Positions 12,601 to 24,296 are shown, numbered from the stretch's first letter. The stretch: 64,000 nt of DNA from Saccharum officinarum (GCA_020631735.1 CM036159.1:98696701-98760700), one strand, 5' to 3'. Numbers and translations are program-made. The notes: a model not told the origin generated them from the letters alone.

Positions 12601-14091
12601 ATATATGTTATAAGTATTGTTACATTAAGTGGTAGGAGTTGGTTGGAAACCCTTGCTGCATTATATCATTCCTTGTCCAGATATATGAATCCTTGAATCC
12701 TACATAGACTAGGATCGAGTAGATGCTTAGCCCTGCTTTAAGCGGTAGAAGTCAGGTGATTTCCTGTCACCTGCGAGATATAGGAATATTCATATATGGC
12801 ACGGTTGGCTATATTTGCTATCGTGAAAAGGAACCATGTGTTAATAAAATGAAATGAGACCGGGCAGGATGATGATAGTGAAGCGACAAGACATGGAGGT
12901 CTTGGGTGTGAATCTATCCCCGTCTGAGTCGTTTAAGAACCGATTCGCTGTACGTCCTTGAGTCATGTTGAACGCATTCTAACACTTAGTTGGCCGGATA
13001 AGTCGTTCCGACCGCGAAGCCGAGTAATGTGATTCAGGCCGGGAATCGAATGGTAGGTTGCTTCTTGGAGGAGAGAAAGGATGTGCTTGGGGACATTGGC
13101 GTGAGACCAAGGGGGGGTTAGAGTCCCTATCACCTGGCAGAGTGTCGCCCTTGGGGTCGTGACATCATTCGGACCCGCGATTCCTGAATCATATGAAAAG
13201 GTGGCTTGTGCGACCCTGGCAGGGGCCTACGCGGTGAGTGTTAGAAATACCCCTCTAGCTGGATAGGAATTCGATTCGAATCGCCGTCGCTCCCGGTTAG
13301 TGAGCACTTGACTTGAGCAGCGGCAACGTAGATTCCATTAAATTGAACGGATGGTTAATTGGATAACGATGGAAAGGTTGCCTCAATTTATACCTGCTAT
13401 GGTTAATATTGTTTGCTCCTAATAAAGTGAGTGCTCTAGTACATGTGCTAATATAGATGATAGGCTTATGATGATTAACTTGATGCTTAAGCATTAATGA
13501 TTACTTATCTGTAATAAGCTTTTATGTAAAATGTTGTCAAGCTAACCCCACTTTATATCAGCCTTGCATGATCCTTGGTGTCACTTTATTTTTGGTTTTT
13601 GATGGGTAAGTCTAGCTGAGTACTTTGTCGTACTCAGGGTTTTATCCCCACTTGTTACAGGTTGTGATGTATCATGGCTACTAAAAGAGTTGGTTGGCTC
13701 CTGCCGTAGAGGCGGAGTGTGATCACGGGCATGATCCTTCTTATTTACCTTATCTCTAATGCTTTTGTTGGAAGTAGACCGTGGTACTAGCATGTATTTG
13801 AAATAAGATTAATGTTAGTTTCAAATTACTTTGCTTCCGCTACTTTTCAATGTAAGTTGTAATAACTTTGTTGAACTCCGATGTAAATTGATTTACTTGT
13901 GAAATGGTTATGACATGTGACTTGTTATGTTGAATCACTACGATCTTGGCTTGTATGTTGGTTGGTTGGTTTGAAATCCCTCGTGATTTCATTGGACTAC
14001 CGGAGTTATATGGGCTCAAGTGCGAGAATTTGATCATTTTGGTGATTGTTTTTGTACTTGTGCTCTTATAATTTGGACGGTTCTGTTACAA
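9672..14091 (+). repeat. Large LTR of the LARD family, 5'-truncated in the window
   Basis: About 4.4 kb aligning, with considerable divergence, to the reverse complement of the LARD LTRs at 36893-42265 and 47083-52455. Shared landmarks are a GC-rich island (about 9890-10620), a segment around 12400-12520, another around 12840-13320, and the terminus GGACGGTTCTGTTACA ending at 14091. The missing first part, about 950 bp by comparison, would lie left of the Tekay insertion. To the right the sequence goes straight into a copia gag, so this is a solo LTR or the end of an element inserted there; the adjoining ATATG would be its target duplication. ORFs in the GC island do not hold their frames between copies and I do not call them genes. 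Confidence 0.85.
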
Positions 14092-14399
14092 TATGTTTCT
14101 TCAAGCCTTATCCAAAGCTTATTTGCCTTTTTAAGATCTTTGATTTGCTCAAATACTTTGTCATCAATGGCACGGTAGATTGTGTCAAGTGCCACCGTGT
14201 TGCATTGTTTGTTGATGCGGTCATTGGGAGTGAGATTTTCCTCATCAAGAATGATGTATACTTCTTTGGGCACATCCCAAACCTTCTCATGTATATTGCC
14301 TAGGTATTGCTTCATCTTCCTTTTCCAATGATCAATGGAAGAGACGCCATCAAAGAAAGGAGGCTTGCCATTAACATGATTAAACATAACTTGAGACAT
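14092..14399 (-). pseudogene. gag: Sirevirus family A gag, N-terminal fragment
   Basis: Starts with ATG at 14399 and encodes the first ~100 residues of a Ty1/copia gag of the UBN2 type. It is closely similar to the family A gag at 62801 on the plus strand. The frame runs into the foreign LTR at 14091, adding an artificial tail of about 19 residues before a stop. The rest of gag and pol must lie left of the Tekay element, outside the window. Confidence 0.9.
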
Positions 14400-14439
14400 C
14401 TTGCACCGAGGTTGTTAAGCCTTGCAAACGGTGACCATG

Positions 14440-14451
14440 GCTCTAATACCA
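14440..14451 (-). promoter_or_regulatory. Primer binding site, tRNA-Met type (family A, minus copy)
   Basis: On the minus strand TGGTATTAGAGC, two bases after the LTR end. One base differs from the plus-strand family A copy, which has TGGTATCAGAGC. Confidence 0.8.
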
Positions 14452-14453
14452 CT

Positions 14454-15610
14454 TAAAAGGTCTTGATGGCTAGAGGGGGGTGAATAGCCTTTTAAAATTT
14501 TCTACAAAGACAAGCTAAACAAGTTTATCAATATAACAAATAGCGAGATGCGAGTTTTGCTTAGCCTATGGGGTGTTTGCAAGCCACCTAACCAATTCAC
14601 AATTCTAGTATTTGCACTCAACCGCATAAGTCAAACCAAGAAGGTAACTACAACTACAACTAGCAAGCTACACAAAGGAGCTACTCTAGCAAAGTTAACT
14701 AGCTAGCAAAGATAACTAAGAAGGTAATACAGAGTTGAGTTAGAAGAGTTTCACCGAGGGGCAAAGTATTGAGCCAACCAATATGATCAACAATGAATAC
14801 CAAGACAACCGAACACCGGGATCAATCAATCACAATATGAAAGTGATGACACAAAGATTTATCTCGAGGTTCACGTGCTTTCCAGCACGCTAGTCCCCGT
14901 TGTGTCTCTCTTCACCATGTGGTTTGGTGGCTAATCGGTCTCACACCAAGCCTCTTAAAAGACGCCACAAGAACCTACCAAATGGCAAAAGGTTGCAATA
15001 ACACGAGCAATTTACTAATGTTGCCTTTGGCGCTTTGTCGAGGTAGGCACAAACCCCTCACAATCACCGGAGGTGGCCAAGAACAATCAACAACTCTTGC
15101 CAACACCTCCAAGCTGCTCCAAGCCATCTAGGTGACGGCAACCACCAAGAGAAACAAGAATCCCGCAGCAAATCAACCACCAAGTGCCAACTAGATGCAA
15201 TCTCACAATGCAAATGCACTTGGATCACTCAATCTCACTTTGAATATGCAAAGAAGCAAGAGAGATGAGTAGGAGGGGAGTTGCTTAGCTCAAAGTGCTC
15301 ACAAGTATGTCAAATGTCCGAGAGAGAGAAAGAGCTTTGAGCCGGCCAACGAGTATTTATAGACGTACCCCTTCAAATATAGCCGTTACGAACTTGAAAC
15401 AGCCGAAGTCGCGCTGACTGGACGCGCTGGTCAAACTGACCGGACACGCCGATCACACAGCGACTATGCTCGCGAACCACCGACCGAACACGCTCCACAC
15501 AACTACCAGACACGCGAAGCTTGACCGGACGCGCTGGTCAAGCCTGAGCAGCGCACAACGAAACAGCGACCGGACACACTGCAGAACTAACCGGACGCCA
15601 CAGTGCCAGC
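14454..15610 (-). repeat. Sirevirus family A 5' LTR, truncated by insertion
   Basis: Matches the complete family A LTR at 60781-62746 read in the opposite direction: U5 with the GGCTA...TAGCC hairpin (14468-14489), the TATA box at 15354-15361, then the start of the CCGG palindrome array (about 15395-15610). It is interrupted at 15611 by a family B LTR; its promoter-distal half is not in the window. Confidence 0.88.
15354..15361 (-). promoter_or_regulatory. TATA box, family A LTR (minus copy)
   Basis: TATTTATA on the plus strand, TATAAATA on the minus strand, at the edge of the palindrome array, as in the other family A LTR (61838-61845). Confidence 0.7.
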
Positions 15611-16579
15611 TGTAAGGTCCAAATAGGCTAGAGGGGGTGAATAGCCTAATTAAAACTTCTACAAGAATTACTTAACCACACGTTAGTACGAAAGGTGGCA
15701 AAGCAAATGCACTAGCTCTAACTAATTAAGCAAGCCACCTACACAAGTCTATAACAAAGCTATTCACTAAACACAACAACAACTACAAGCTAGAAATAAG
15801 AAGTAATATAAGAGAAGAGCTTTGAGTGATTATACCGCCGTGTAGAGATGAGAAGTACCAATCAATCAATCACACAAGAGAAGTCCTCGGGAAGAGAATG
15901 ACACAAGAATTGATCCCAAGGTTCACTTGCTTCCCGGCAAGCTACTCCTCGTTGTGGCGATACACCCACTTGTCGGTTCACGAGCTAATCAACTATCAAG
16001 AGTCAAGCCCTCGGCGGGCGCCGCACAACCACACATAAGATGGGGATCCTCCAAGCCACGAGCTCTACTAGAGTATCCAATTTGCGAACTCCAGTGGGGA
16101 AGGATCAAGAACCCCTTACAACACTTAGTGAAGGCTCCAACAATCTCCAATTGCGAGCTCAATCACCTCCGCTGCTCCAAGCCGTCTACCGTGTCGGGAA
16201 ACACGGAAGAGTAACAAGAAATCCACAGCAACTCGAAGATCAAGTGCCTCTAGAATGCAACTCTCAAGCAATGCACTTGAATCTCACTCAATCTCACTCA
16301 AGATGTGCAACTATGCAAAGAGATGAGTGGAGGGGTTGTTCTCTAGCTCAAAGGATGTCTCTAGGTCTCAAAATGTGCAAGAGTTACCCTCAAACCCCGG
16401 CCAACGTCTATTTATAGCGAAGGGGTACGCAGCTAGCCGTTACTAGACAACACAGTTCAAAACGAGCTGATCGGACGCTCCGGTCAGGGTGACCGGACGC
16501 GTCCGGTCACTACAGGACAAGCGTGAACAGTGCGCGTCAGAAGTTACCGTTGCTATGACCGGACGTGCTCTAGCGTATG
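15611..16579 (-). repeat. Sirevirus family B LTR, truncated by element C
   Basis: Begins TGTAAGGTCC on the plus strand, the reverse complement of the family B solo LTR end at 53508, and stays collinear with it through the TATA box (16409-16416) into the CCGG palindrome array. The array is cut at 16579 by element C. The remainder of the LTR should lie beyond the 5' end of element C but does not appear after the assembly gap. Flank 15606-15610 (CCAGC) is the candidate target duplication. Confidence 0.85.
16409..16416 (-). promoter_or_regulatory. TATA box, family B LTR (minus fragment)
   Basis: TATAAATA on the minus strand, just downstream (in the transcribed sense) of the palindrome array. Confidence 0.7.
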
Positions 16580-17403
16580 TGAAAGGATCTAATAGGCCTA
16601 GAGGGGGGTGAATAGGCGGATCTAAAAACCTGAAACTCAAAACTCAACACGGAAGTTAAAACACTGACCGGTACTACCGGTTGGTTTGGACCGGTACTAC
16701 CGGTACCCTACTGAAACTAAGAAATCAGAGATTTGCGAGTTGTGATTTCAGATCTGAGTTTTACCCCACTACCGAAGATGATGTTGATGAAGTTTATGAA
16801 CTCTACTTTCTTGTTCCTTCACCAAGTAGTAGATCGAGCACCCACAACCTATGAAAGAGATATGAAAGAGGGAGAACACAAAGAACAAGTAATATCTCAA
16901 GTGAACACAAATAACAACAACAACAAGCACGCAGGACACACGATTTAACCCGAGGTTCGGCAACCCCACAAAGGAGTTCCTACGTCCTCGTTGTTGAGGT
17001 GACCACTAAGGTCGGAGTCTATTCCACCTCCTTGCCTCCCTCAAGCAACCACAAAGGTTAGCCCAAGATTTCCACTAAGAATACAAGGGTAATACAAACA
17101 CTTCGGGGTGCCCTCACAAGTAGAACAACACGGGCAATCACGAAGAACACCTAGCCGGCTAGGGTTCCAAGAACCCAAGAGTAACAAACACAAACCAAGC
17201 CAACTAGGAGGGGAACCAAGTGCTCAAGATGTGAAACGAAGCTTTCCACTCTTAAATCTCTCCTCTCTGCACAGATCTTGCAAGGGATTGGATTTGAGAG
17301 CAAAGAGGAAGAGAGAGAGGGTGAGTCAATGCTTGAGAGCTGTTTGTCTGAAGGTTGGTGGGAGTAAATGGCATAGGTAACGGTTAGAAATGAAGGGGAG
17401 AGC

Positions 17404-17411
17404 TATTTATA
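17404..17411 (-). promoter_or_regulatory. TATA box, family C 3' LTR
   Basis: TATAAATA on the minus strand, about 20 bases from the first palindrome of the array. The 5' LTR copy has it at 27642-27649. Confidence 0.72.
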
Positions 17412-17427
17412 CTCTTATCTTCGAAGC

Positions 17428-17765
17428 GGTACCGGTACTACCGGTGAGTACCCACTGGTACTACCGGTCCTAAGGGTTCCGACCGTTACAACCAACCTAC
17501 TGGAGACTTTGCGAGAAAATAGCCTACCGGTACTACCGGTCTTTCACCGGTACTACCGGTCAACGACCGGTACCACCGGTAGTACAGATTTTGGCGAAGA
17601 CAAGTTTTGCGGGAAAAAGACTTACCGGTACTACCGGACTTTCACCGGTACCACCGGTCAATGGCCGGTACTACCGGTCAACCATCGATACTACCGCTAG
17701 AGCAAAAACTCACAGAACAAAGGCGCTGACACCGACGGGATTTATGCCTACCGGTACTACCGATG
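17428..17765. repeat. Array of ACCGGTACTACCGGT palindromes in the family C LTR
   Basis: About ten exact or near copies of a 15-base unit in which ACCGGTA and TACCGGT flank a central base. Spacers are irregular, so it is not a simple tandem repeat or a CRISPR array. It occupies the U3 region just upstream of the TATA box. Confidence 0.88.
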
Positions 17766-18105
17766 GTTCACTGGTACTGGAGTGTCCGTGAGTGCAAAGG
17801 TGTCTCTCAAATGCTTAAACAAACACAAATTGAGCACAAGTTTTCCCTCTAGATAGCCTAATTTATATCCCTCTTGATAGTGCGGCGTTTCCTATAACTC
17901 AAGTCAAAAGATAAGATCTAATCGACCCACTTGAGACGGAATGCTTTCTAGCCAAAGGAATTGAGGGTGCTAACATCACCAAATGTGACCATACAAATTC
18001 TTTCATTGAACTAACACCTGCATATTCACTTAGATAGACATGTTAGTCCCTTATTTGATTGTCATTAATTATCCAAAACCCACAACGGGGGCGAATGCAC
18101 TTACA

Positions 18106-18663
18106 AACTCCTCCTTTTTGGTAATTGATGACAACCAACTTAGGCTTACATAAGGTGTAAAGAATTGAAGAATTTGAATTTCAAATTTTACAAGAGGCTC
18201 CCCCTCAGTGTATGCATTGAACTTGAATCTCAACATTGATCATAATCAATATGCATACATATGGGAAGCTCCCCCTAAATTTTGCAATTCATGGGGTGCC
18301 TAAAAGTGTGTGACAAGAAATATAACGTGATGCATGAGACATGACTTATCACACAAACACAGGAAAGGCTAAGGTAGAAAGAAAAAGACTTAAAAACAAC
18401 AAAGCCAAACTAAGCCAACAAACAACATCAGAAAAAAAATCTAGGCAAACATAGGCAAACATAACAAATAAGCATAAGTGATTAGCCTACAATCATCCAT
18501 CATCACACCAATAGTTCTTAGTCCACCATACATAGTTCACCACAAGGTTTGGAATTATTACACGACCATTAACTACCTATTACATAGATGATAAGCCTAA
18601 CACTCCCCCTTTGGCATCAAATGCCAAAAAGGGTAGGCACGAAAACGACCAAGGTAGCAAAAT
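18106..18663 (-). promoter_or_regulatory. Polypurine tract region between the extra gene and the 3' LTR
   Basis: The tract next to the LTR reads AAAAAGGAGGAG on the minus strand (18106-18119). Further AGGGGGAG-like tracts lie at about 18196-18207, 18267-18276 and 18601-18610. Multiple polypurine tracts before the 3' LTR are a known Sirevirus trait. A perfect 8-base inverted repeat, TTTGGCAT/ATGCCAAA with a 3-base loop, lies at about 18611-18629. No ORF. Confidence 0.75.
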
Positions 18664-20373
18664 CTAATAAGGCTCTGAGAAGTCACGGTCATCGTCACTG
18701 TCGTCGCCGCCGTCGTCGTCGGTCGAGTAGTCAACCAACCCTGGCGATGTAGGGACTGTCTTCTTACCACAAGGGTCATCGGACGGGCCAGCCTCCTCAC
18801 TAGGACCAGAGACGGGAGCACCATACAACTCGTTGTACTTGACAAAGGGATCTCGAAACTCACGGAGAGGACTCTCAGGAGGATCAATCTGTAGGTGCTG
18901 CTCAATACGCCTTAGGCGACGATCATCCTTCTCAGCCTTGTAACATAAGGCCTCCCAAAGCTTCCCCAAAGCATACTTGATGACACCGCCACCACGCCGA
19001 TGACGCTCCGAGGAGGAGCGAGTAGGAGCAGTAGCAGTACCACCACGGTAAGCACCGCGGGAGGAAGTACGAGTGGCCGGACCACGAGTGGGAGAAGGAA
19101 CGGAACCACCACCAATACCTCTGGGGCCCAAATGACGCACGGAGTAGGACTTGTGCACAGTATTGTGATGGAATGAATGACCCACCACTTGCTCAATGAT
19201 ATACATGAGATATGGAGCATAAGGCACCGACTTGTGGGGATCATTTGCAGCCTGCTCAATCTTGCGCCACATGAAGTCAGTGATGGAAAAACGATCACCA
19301 CCAGTGCCAAAACGGCAAAGGACCTTAGGAGCATCAAGCATGAGATGAATAGAATCTCCAATCTTCGGGTCCAAGGTGAGGCGAATGAGATTGTTGAGGA
19401 CATAAAAGTACGGCTTCAAATGAGTGGTAGTGAAATCAACAGTCGCACCAGGCTTGTAAACCTCAGCAGCCTCTAAGTCATCATGAGAGACAGAATCTGG
19501 AAAAATATCAAAAAGACTAGAAGCACCCCTGTCCTCAGCAGTAAACCCAAGAAGGCGTGAAAAAGTCTGATAATCACATCTGTAATGGACGCCTTGGGTA
19601 AGCCAATGTAGTACAAGGTTCTGAGAATCAATCCATAGAGTTGCATAAAACTGACAGATAATCTCATCATTCCAATTATGCTGGAACATCATAAGAGGAA
19701 GCAGACGACAAGCATCAAGATCAGCAACCAAACGGTGAATGTCAGGATTGTTCAAATTATCAAGAGAGGCGCGCTGCACCCACTTGTGCTGGAATATCGG
19801 CGGAGAAGAGCCACGCTGCCCACTTTTGAAAAGAACCTTGTAATAATAATCCGAATGCATGCGGCTCCAAAAACGAACATCCACACTAGGATTGCGGATA
19901 AACTGATAGGGATTCTCACTGCGCTGCACCCTTAAATCACCCGCTCTCTTAGAATAATCAACAAGAAGAGAGGGTTGATAACCACCTTGATTTTGAGGAC
20001 CGGACATATGAGGATTTGCATTTTGATGAAATAAAAGCATCCGGTTGGCAGTGGCAAGACCAATTTGAATGGGGGATTGAGCCACAATGTTAGGGTCAAT
20101 AGAGCGACCCTCAATTTGCATAGCGGCAAGCTGTGGATTCTCACCTGCCGGACGCTGACCTTGCACTTGCTCGCTATGACGACACGGAGGATTGGGGCGT
20201 CCCATACTCGAGAGAGGAGCAGGCACACCCTGGGGCTCAACATCATCTTCATCTCCAATGCCGCCACCACCTCCATGGGGATGAGCGGCAGTCCTTCCAC
20301 GGACAGGCCGGGAAGCACTACCACCATCACCTCCACTGGGACGAGCGGCCCTCTTGGGGTTCTTCCTTTGCAT
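18664..20373 (-). CDS. Extra 569-codon gene of Sirevirus C, downstream of pol
   Basis: Intact ORF between pol and the 3' LTR, same strand as gag-pol. The N-terminus is basic and Gly/Arg-rich with KRAARP, a possible nuclear signal. The centre (about residues 140-400) is globular and rich in Trp, Tyr, Phe and His. A Gly/Ser/Arg-rich linker follows, and the C-terminus is strongly acidic. The central part reminds me of the domain families named putative plant transposon protein, but I could not test this. It sits where an env-like gene would be in some Sireviruses; I see no signal peptide or membrane segment, so I do not call it an envelope protein. It has its own TATA box 225 bases upstream (20598-20605) and palindromes of the LTR type before that. 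No frameshift or stop, unlike gag and pol of the same copy. Confidence 0.75.
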   Translation of the reverse strand: MQRKNPKRAARPSGGDGGSASRPVRGRTAAHPHGGGGGIGDEDDVEPQGVPAPLSSMGRPNPPCRHSEQVQGQRPAGENPQLAAMQIEGRSIDPNIVAQSPIQIGLATANRMLLFHQNANPHMSGPQNQGGYQPSLLVDYSKRAGDLRVQRSENPYQFIRNPSVDVRFWSRMHSDYYYKVLFKSGQRGSSPPIFQHKWVQRASLDNLNNPDIHRLVADLDACRLLPLMMFQHNWNDEIICQFYATLWIDSQNLVLHWLTQGVHYRCDYQTFSRLLGFTAEDRGASSLFDIFPDSVSHDDLEAAEVYKPGATVDFTTTHLKPYFYVLNNLIRLTLDPKIGDSIHLMLDAPKVLCRFGTGGDRFSITDFMWRKIEQAANDPHKSVPYAPYLMYIIEQVVGHSFHHNTVHKSYSVRHLGPRGIGGGSVPSPTRGPATRTSSRGAYRGGTATAPTRSSSERHRRGGGVIKYALGKLWEALCYKAEKDDRRLRRIEQHLQIDPPESPLREFRDPFVKYNELYGAPVSGPSEEAGPSDDPCGKKTVPTSPGLVDYSTDDDGGDDSDDDRDFSEPY

Positions 20374-20597
20374 GCTTGAAGATGAAAGAAGATCGAATCA
20401 CAGCAAAGGAAGAAGTTTGGGCAACTCCAAAGCACCTCCACACGATCCCCACGACAAGGGGAAACTTCTCCTCAAAGATCGGTAAGAGTGGTGGAGGGAG
20501 GAGGGAGATCGAGTGGGGGTTGGAAGGGGCGGCGCCATCGGTGGTGGTAGGGTGCGGGCACGGGGAAGAAGAATGAGAGAAGAAAGGTCACAGCCCC

Positions 20598-20605
20598 TAT
20601 TTATA
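20598..20605 (-). promoter_or_regulatory. Internal TATA box for the extra gene of Sirevirus C
   Basis: TATAAATA on the minus strand followed by GGGGC, 225 bases upstream of the ATG at 20373. The leader from here to the ATG is pyrimidine-rich on the coding strand, as in plant 5' UTRs. Confidence 0.62.
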
Positions 20606-20607
20606 CC

Positions 20608-20780
20608 CAGCCGCAACTTACACTACCGGTACTACTGGTGGAGAGACACCGGTACTACCGGTCAGGTCAACAACGGCAGCCAGTCGACGTGAGAAAAAGA
20701 ACTACCGATCACCAGCCGCAACTTACACTACCGGTACTACCGGTGGAGAGACACCGGTACCACCGGTGGTTCCAGTGCAG
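20608..20780. repeat. Palindromes and a duplicated block upstream of the internal TATA box
   Basis: ACCGGTACTACCGGT-type palindromes, the same unit as in the C LTR, lie within a block of about 55 bases present twice (about 20608-20662 and 20713-20767). Their position relative to the TATA box repeats that in the LTR. Confidence 0.8.
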
Positions 20781-20967
20781 GAAGAAGTGAGTGAGAGATG
20801 GTGAACATATATGATGAACTAGAACCAACTCAAGCATGTCCAGATTTCATAGAAACAACACAAAACTATGAACATGCTTGAGAAGTGAAAATAGATTTTG
20901 AAATCTCATCCAAACTTTTTCAAAGAGTTTTTGCCTAGCTAGAATCAAACAAAATATGTCCAAAAAA

Positions 20968-23900
20968 TCAAGCCATGTTACGAGAATCAATGATATTTAG
21001 TTCACTCCTCAAAGCACAAAATCTTGACTCATCTAGGGGCTTTGTGAAGATATCGGCTAGTTGCTTTTCAGAGCTCACATGATGTAAAGCGATATCTCCT
21101 TTGGCTTCATGGTCTCTCAAGAAATGATGCCGGATGTCTATGTGCTTTGTACGAGAATGGTTTACGGGATTGTTAGCCAATTTAATGGCACTCTCATTGT
21201 CACACAAGAGGGGAATCTTGGTTAGCTCACAACCAAAGTCTTTCAGGGTCTGCTTCATCCAAAGTAGTTGGGCACAGCAAGCACCGACCGCCACATACTC
21301 GGCTTCGGCAGTAGACAAGGCAACACTATTTTGCTTTTTAGAGCTCCATGACACCAAAGACCTACCAAGAAATTGGCAAGTCCCGGTAGTGCTCTTTCGA
21401 TTTACCCTGCAACCGGCATAATCCGAATCGGAGTAGCCAAGTAAATCAAAAGTGGAGCCCTTAGGATACCACAAGCCAAGATTAGGAGTGTGCACTAAAT
21501 ATCTCAAAACTCTCTTAACAGCCACTAAGTGACATTCTTTCAGATTAGCTTGAAATCTTGCACACATGCACACACTAAGCATAATATCGGGCCTAGATGC
21601 ACAAAGGTAAAGTAAGGATCCAATCATAGAACGATATACCTTTTGATCGACGGCCTTTCCATCCTTGTCGAGATCAAGATGCCCATTGGTTGGCATCGGT
21701 GTCTTGATGGGTTTTGCTTTCTCCATGTCAAACTTCTTCAACATGTCAAGAGTATACTTCGTTTGACAAATAAAGGTTCCTTCCTTGAGTTGCTTGATTT
21801 GAAAACCAAGAAAGAACTTCAACTCTCCCATCATAGACATCTCAAATCTATTCGTCATAATCCTACTAAACTCCTCACAAAAAGCCACATTAGTACTACA
21901 AAATATTATGTCATCGACATATATTTGGCAAATAAAGATATCATTATTGACTTTGTGAGTAAATAAAGTTAGATCGGCCTTGCCTATCTCAAACCCTTGT
22001 TTGAGTAGGAAGTCCTTAAGACAATCATACCAAGCTCTAGGGGCTTGCTTAAGCCCATAGAGTGCTTTGTTGAGCTTATAGACATGATCAGGATTCTTGG
22101 GATCTTCAAAACCCGTGGTTGCCCTACATATACTACTTCGGAGAGGGGGCCGTTGAGGAATGCACTCTTCACATCCATTTGATATAGCTTGAAGTTGTGA
22201 TGGACGGCATAGGCAAGTAAGATCCGTATTGACTCAAGCCTTGCCACCGGTGCATAAGTTTCCCCAAAATCCAAACCTTCAATTTGAGTGAATCCTTGAG
22301 CTACCAACCTCGCCTTGTTTCTTGTGACCACACCATGCTCATCTTGCTTGTTGCGGAAAACCCATTTGGTTCCAATCACATTTTGTTTAGGTCTTTCCAC
22401 CAATGTCCAAACTTCATTACGAGTGAAGTTATTCAACTCTTCTTGCATTGCAATCATCCAATCCTCATCATCAATGGCTTCTTCAACCTTTTTAGGCTCT
22501 TTTGGAGACACAAATGAGAAGTGTTCACAAAAGCTTGCAAGCCTTGACCTTGTGACGACTCCTCTTTGAATGCTTCCCAAGATGTTGTCAACGGGATGGT
22601 CTCGTTGAATGGTATGATGTACTCTTGGGTGAGACACTTGAGTTCTCCTTTGGATTGGACCTTCATCTTCATCATCCTTGTCTTGGTTGATTGAAAGGTC
22701 AAGATTAAGATCTTGTGTGAAGTTGTCTTCATTTCTATTTCGATCATCAACTTGGTTGCTATCTTCGACTTGTGGTGAATTTTGAATGACTTGAACACTT
22801 GAATCATGTCCATTTCTTGATGTAGAACCATCATCATGGACATTTATTGACCCATGATGCATATGCGGATCATGAATGGTTTGCTCTTGTTCATATTCAT
22901 CATCTTCTTCAACGGGCTTTACTTCACCGGTAGCAAGCTTCTTGATCACTTGAGAGGATGGTTCTTCTTTACCTATAATGTCAACATTGACTTGCTCCTT
23001 TTGAGAGCCGTCGGTTTCATCAAATGTCACGTCAATCGCTATTTCAACTTGACCGGTGGTCTTGTTGAAAACACGATAGCCATGTTCGTTAGTACCATAA
23101 CCAAGCAAGAAACCTTCATCAACCTTTGGTGTAAACTTTGAGCTTTTGGATTTCTTGTTAAGTATGAAACACTTGCATCCAAAAACTCGAAAGTAATGCA
23201 CCTTAGGTTTGTTACCGGTAAGAAGCTCGTAGGCGGTCTTTTTCATAATTTTATGAAGATACAAGCGGTTGATTGCATGACATGCCGTGTTGACTGCTTC
23301 CGCCCAATACTTGTCTAGAGTCTTGCATTCATCCAACATTGCTCTTGCCGCTTCTATGAGTGTTCGGTTCTTTCTCTCCACAACACCATTTTGTTGAGGA
23401 GTATAGGGAACCAAAAACTCATGCTTGATTCCCTCTTCATTAAGGAACTCTTCAATGTTAGTGTTCCTAAACTCCGTCCCGTTATCACTTCTCACTTTCT
23501 TGATCTTCACTTCAAATTCATTTTGAGCTCTTCTTGCAAACTTCTTGAAGATTACTTGAGTATCACTTTTATCTTGCAAAAAGAATACCCAAGTGAAGCG
23601 GGAATAATCATCAACAATAACGAAACCATATTTGTTACCTCCAATGCTTATGTAAGCATTGGGACCAAATAAGTCCATGTGAAGTAGCTCAAGTGGTCTC
23701 ATTGTTGATACAACATTTTTGACAGGATGCTTGGCTCCAACTTGTTTGCCCGCTTGACATGCGCTGCAAATCCTATCTTTCTCAAAAGAGACATTTGTTA
23801 GTCCAAGGATGTGTTCGCCTCTTTGAAGGTCGGCCAAGTTCCTCATTCCAACATGGGCTAGTCGGCGATGCCATAGCCAACCCATGCTAGATTTTGCCAC

Positions 23901-24296
23901 TAAACAAGTCTCTGGCTTCACTTTACTAGATGTGAAATCAACTAGATAAAGTTTGCCTTTCAAATGACCCGTGAAAACAATGGAGGAGTCCTTCCTTTTA
24001 GAGACTTCCACACCCACATTGGTAAAGAGACAATTGTAGCCCATCTCACAAAGTTGTGAAACGGACAACAAATTGTATCCTAACCCTTCCACAAGTAATA
24101 CATTTGAAATAGAATTATCATTTGAGATAGCAATTTTACCCAAACCAAGGACGTCTCCTTTACCATTATCACCAAACACAATGCGTTCACTTGTACTTTG
24201 ATTTGGTTGAAAGGAGGTGAACATATTCTTCTCTCCGGTCATATGATTAGTGCATCCACTATCTAGCACCCAACTTGTTCCACCGGAGGAGTATTC
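20968..24296 (-). pseudogene. pol: Sirevirus C pol (PR-INT-RT-RNaseH), one frameshift
   Basis: The frame is open from 24296, just after a TAG at 24297-24299. It encodes the aspartic protease motif LDSG, the GAG-pre-integrase zinc-binding region with WHRRLAH, integrase with all three acidic residues in DLFGP, SDNGTEF and VVERKNRT, and the reverse transcriptase start. A one-base deletion at about 22110-22118 shifts the frame. RT then continues in the next frame with YVDD (about 21907-21925), and RNase H ends at 20968. Apart from that shift it looks functional. Gag ends at TAA 24310-24312 in another frame; between the two lies TTTGTTTTTGTAG on the coding strand, which resembles a 3' splice site. 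Confidence 0.92.

Larger units (their letters stand above)
16580..18105 (-). repeat. Sirevirus family C 3' LTR, 1526 bp
   Basis: On the minus strand it begins TGTAAGTGCATTCGCC and ends GATCCTTTCA. Palindromes of type ACCGGTACTACCGGT form an array at about 17428-17765, upstream of the TATA box at 17404-17411 in the minus-strand sense. Two more lie near the U5 end (16667-16704). The hairpin GCCTA...TAGGC is at 16596-16617. Confidence 0.92.

Noticed and set aside
17428..17765. Possible CRISPR-like or satellite array
   Set aside because: Units are palindromes with irregular short spacers in a plant LTR promoter; no cas genes and no regular spacing.
18664..20373. Envelope gene
   Set aside because: Position fits, but no signal peptide, membrane segment or fusion-like features are visible.
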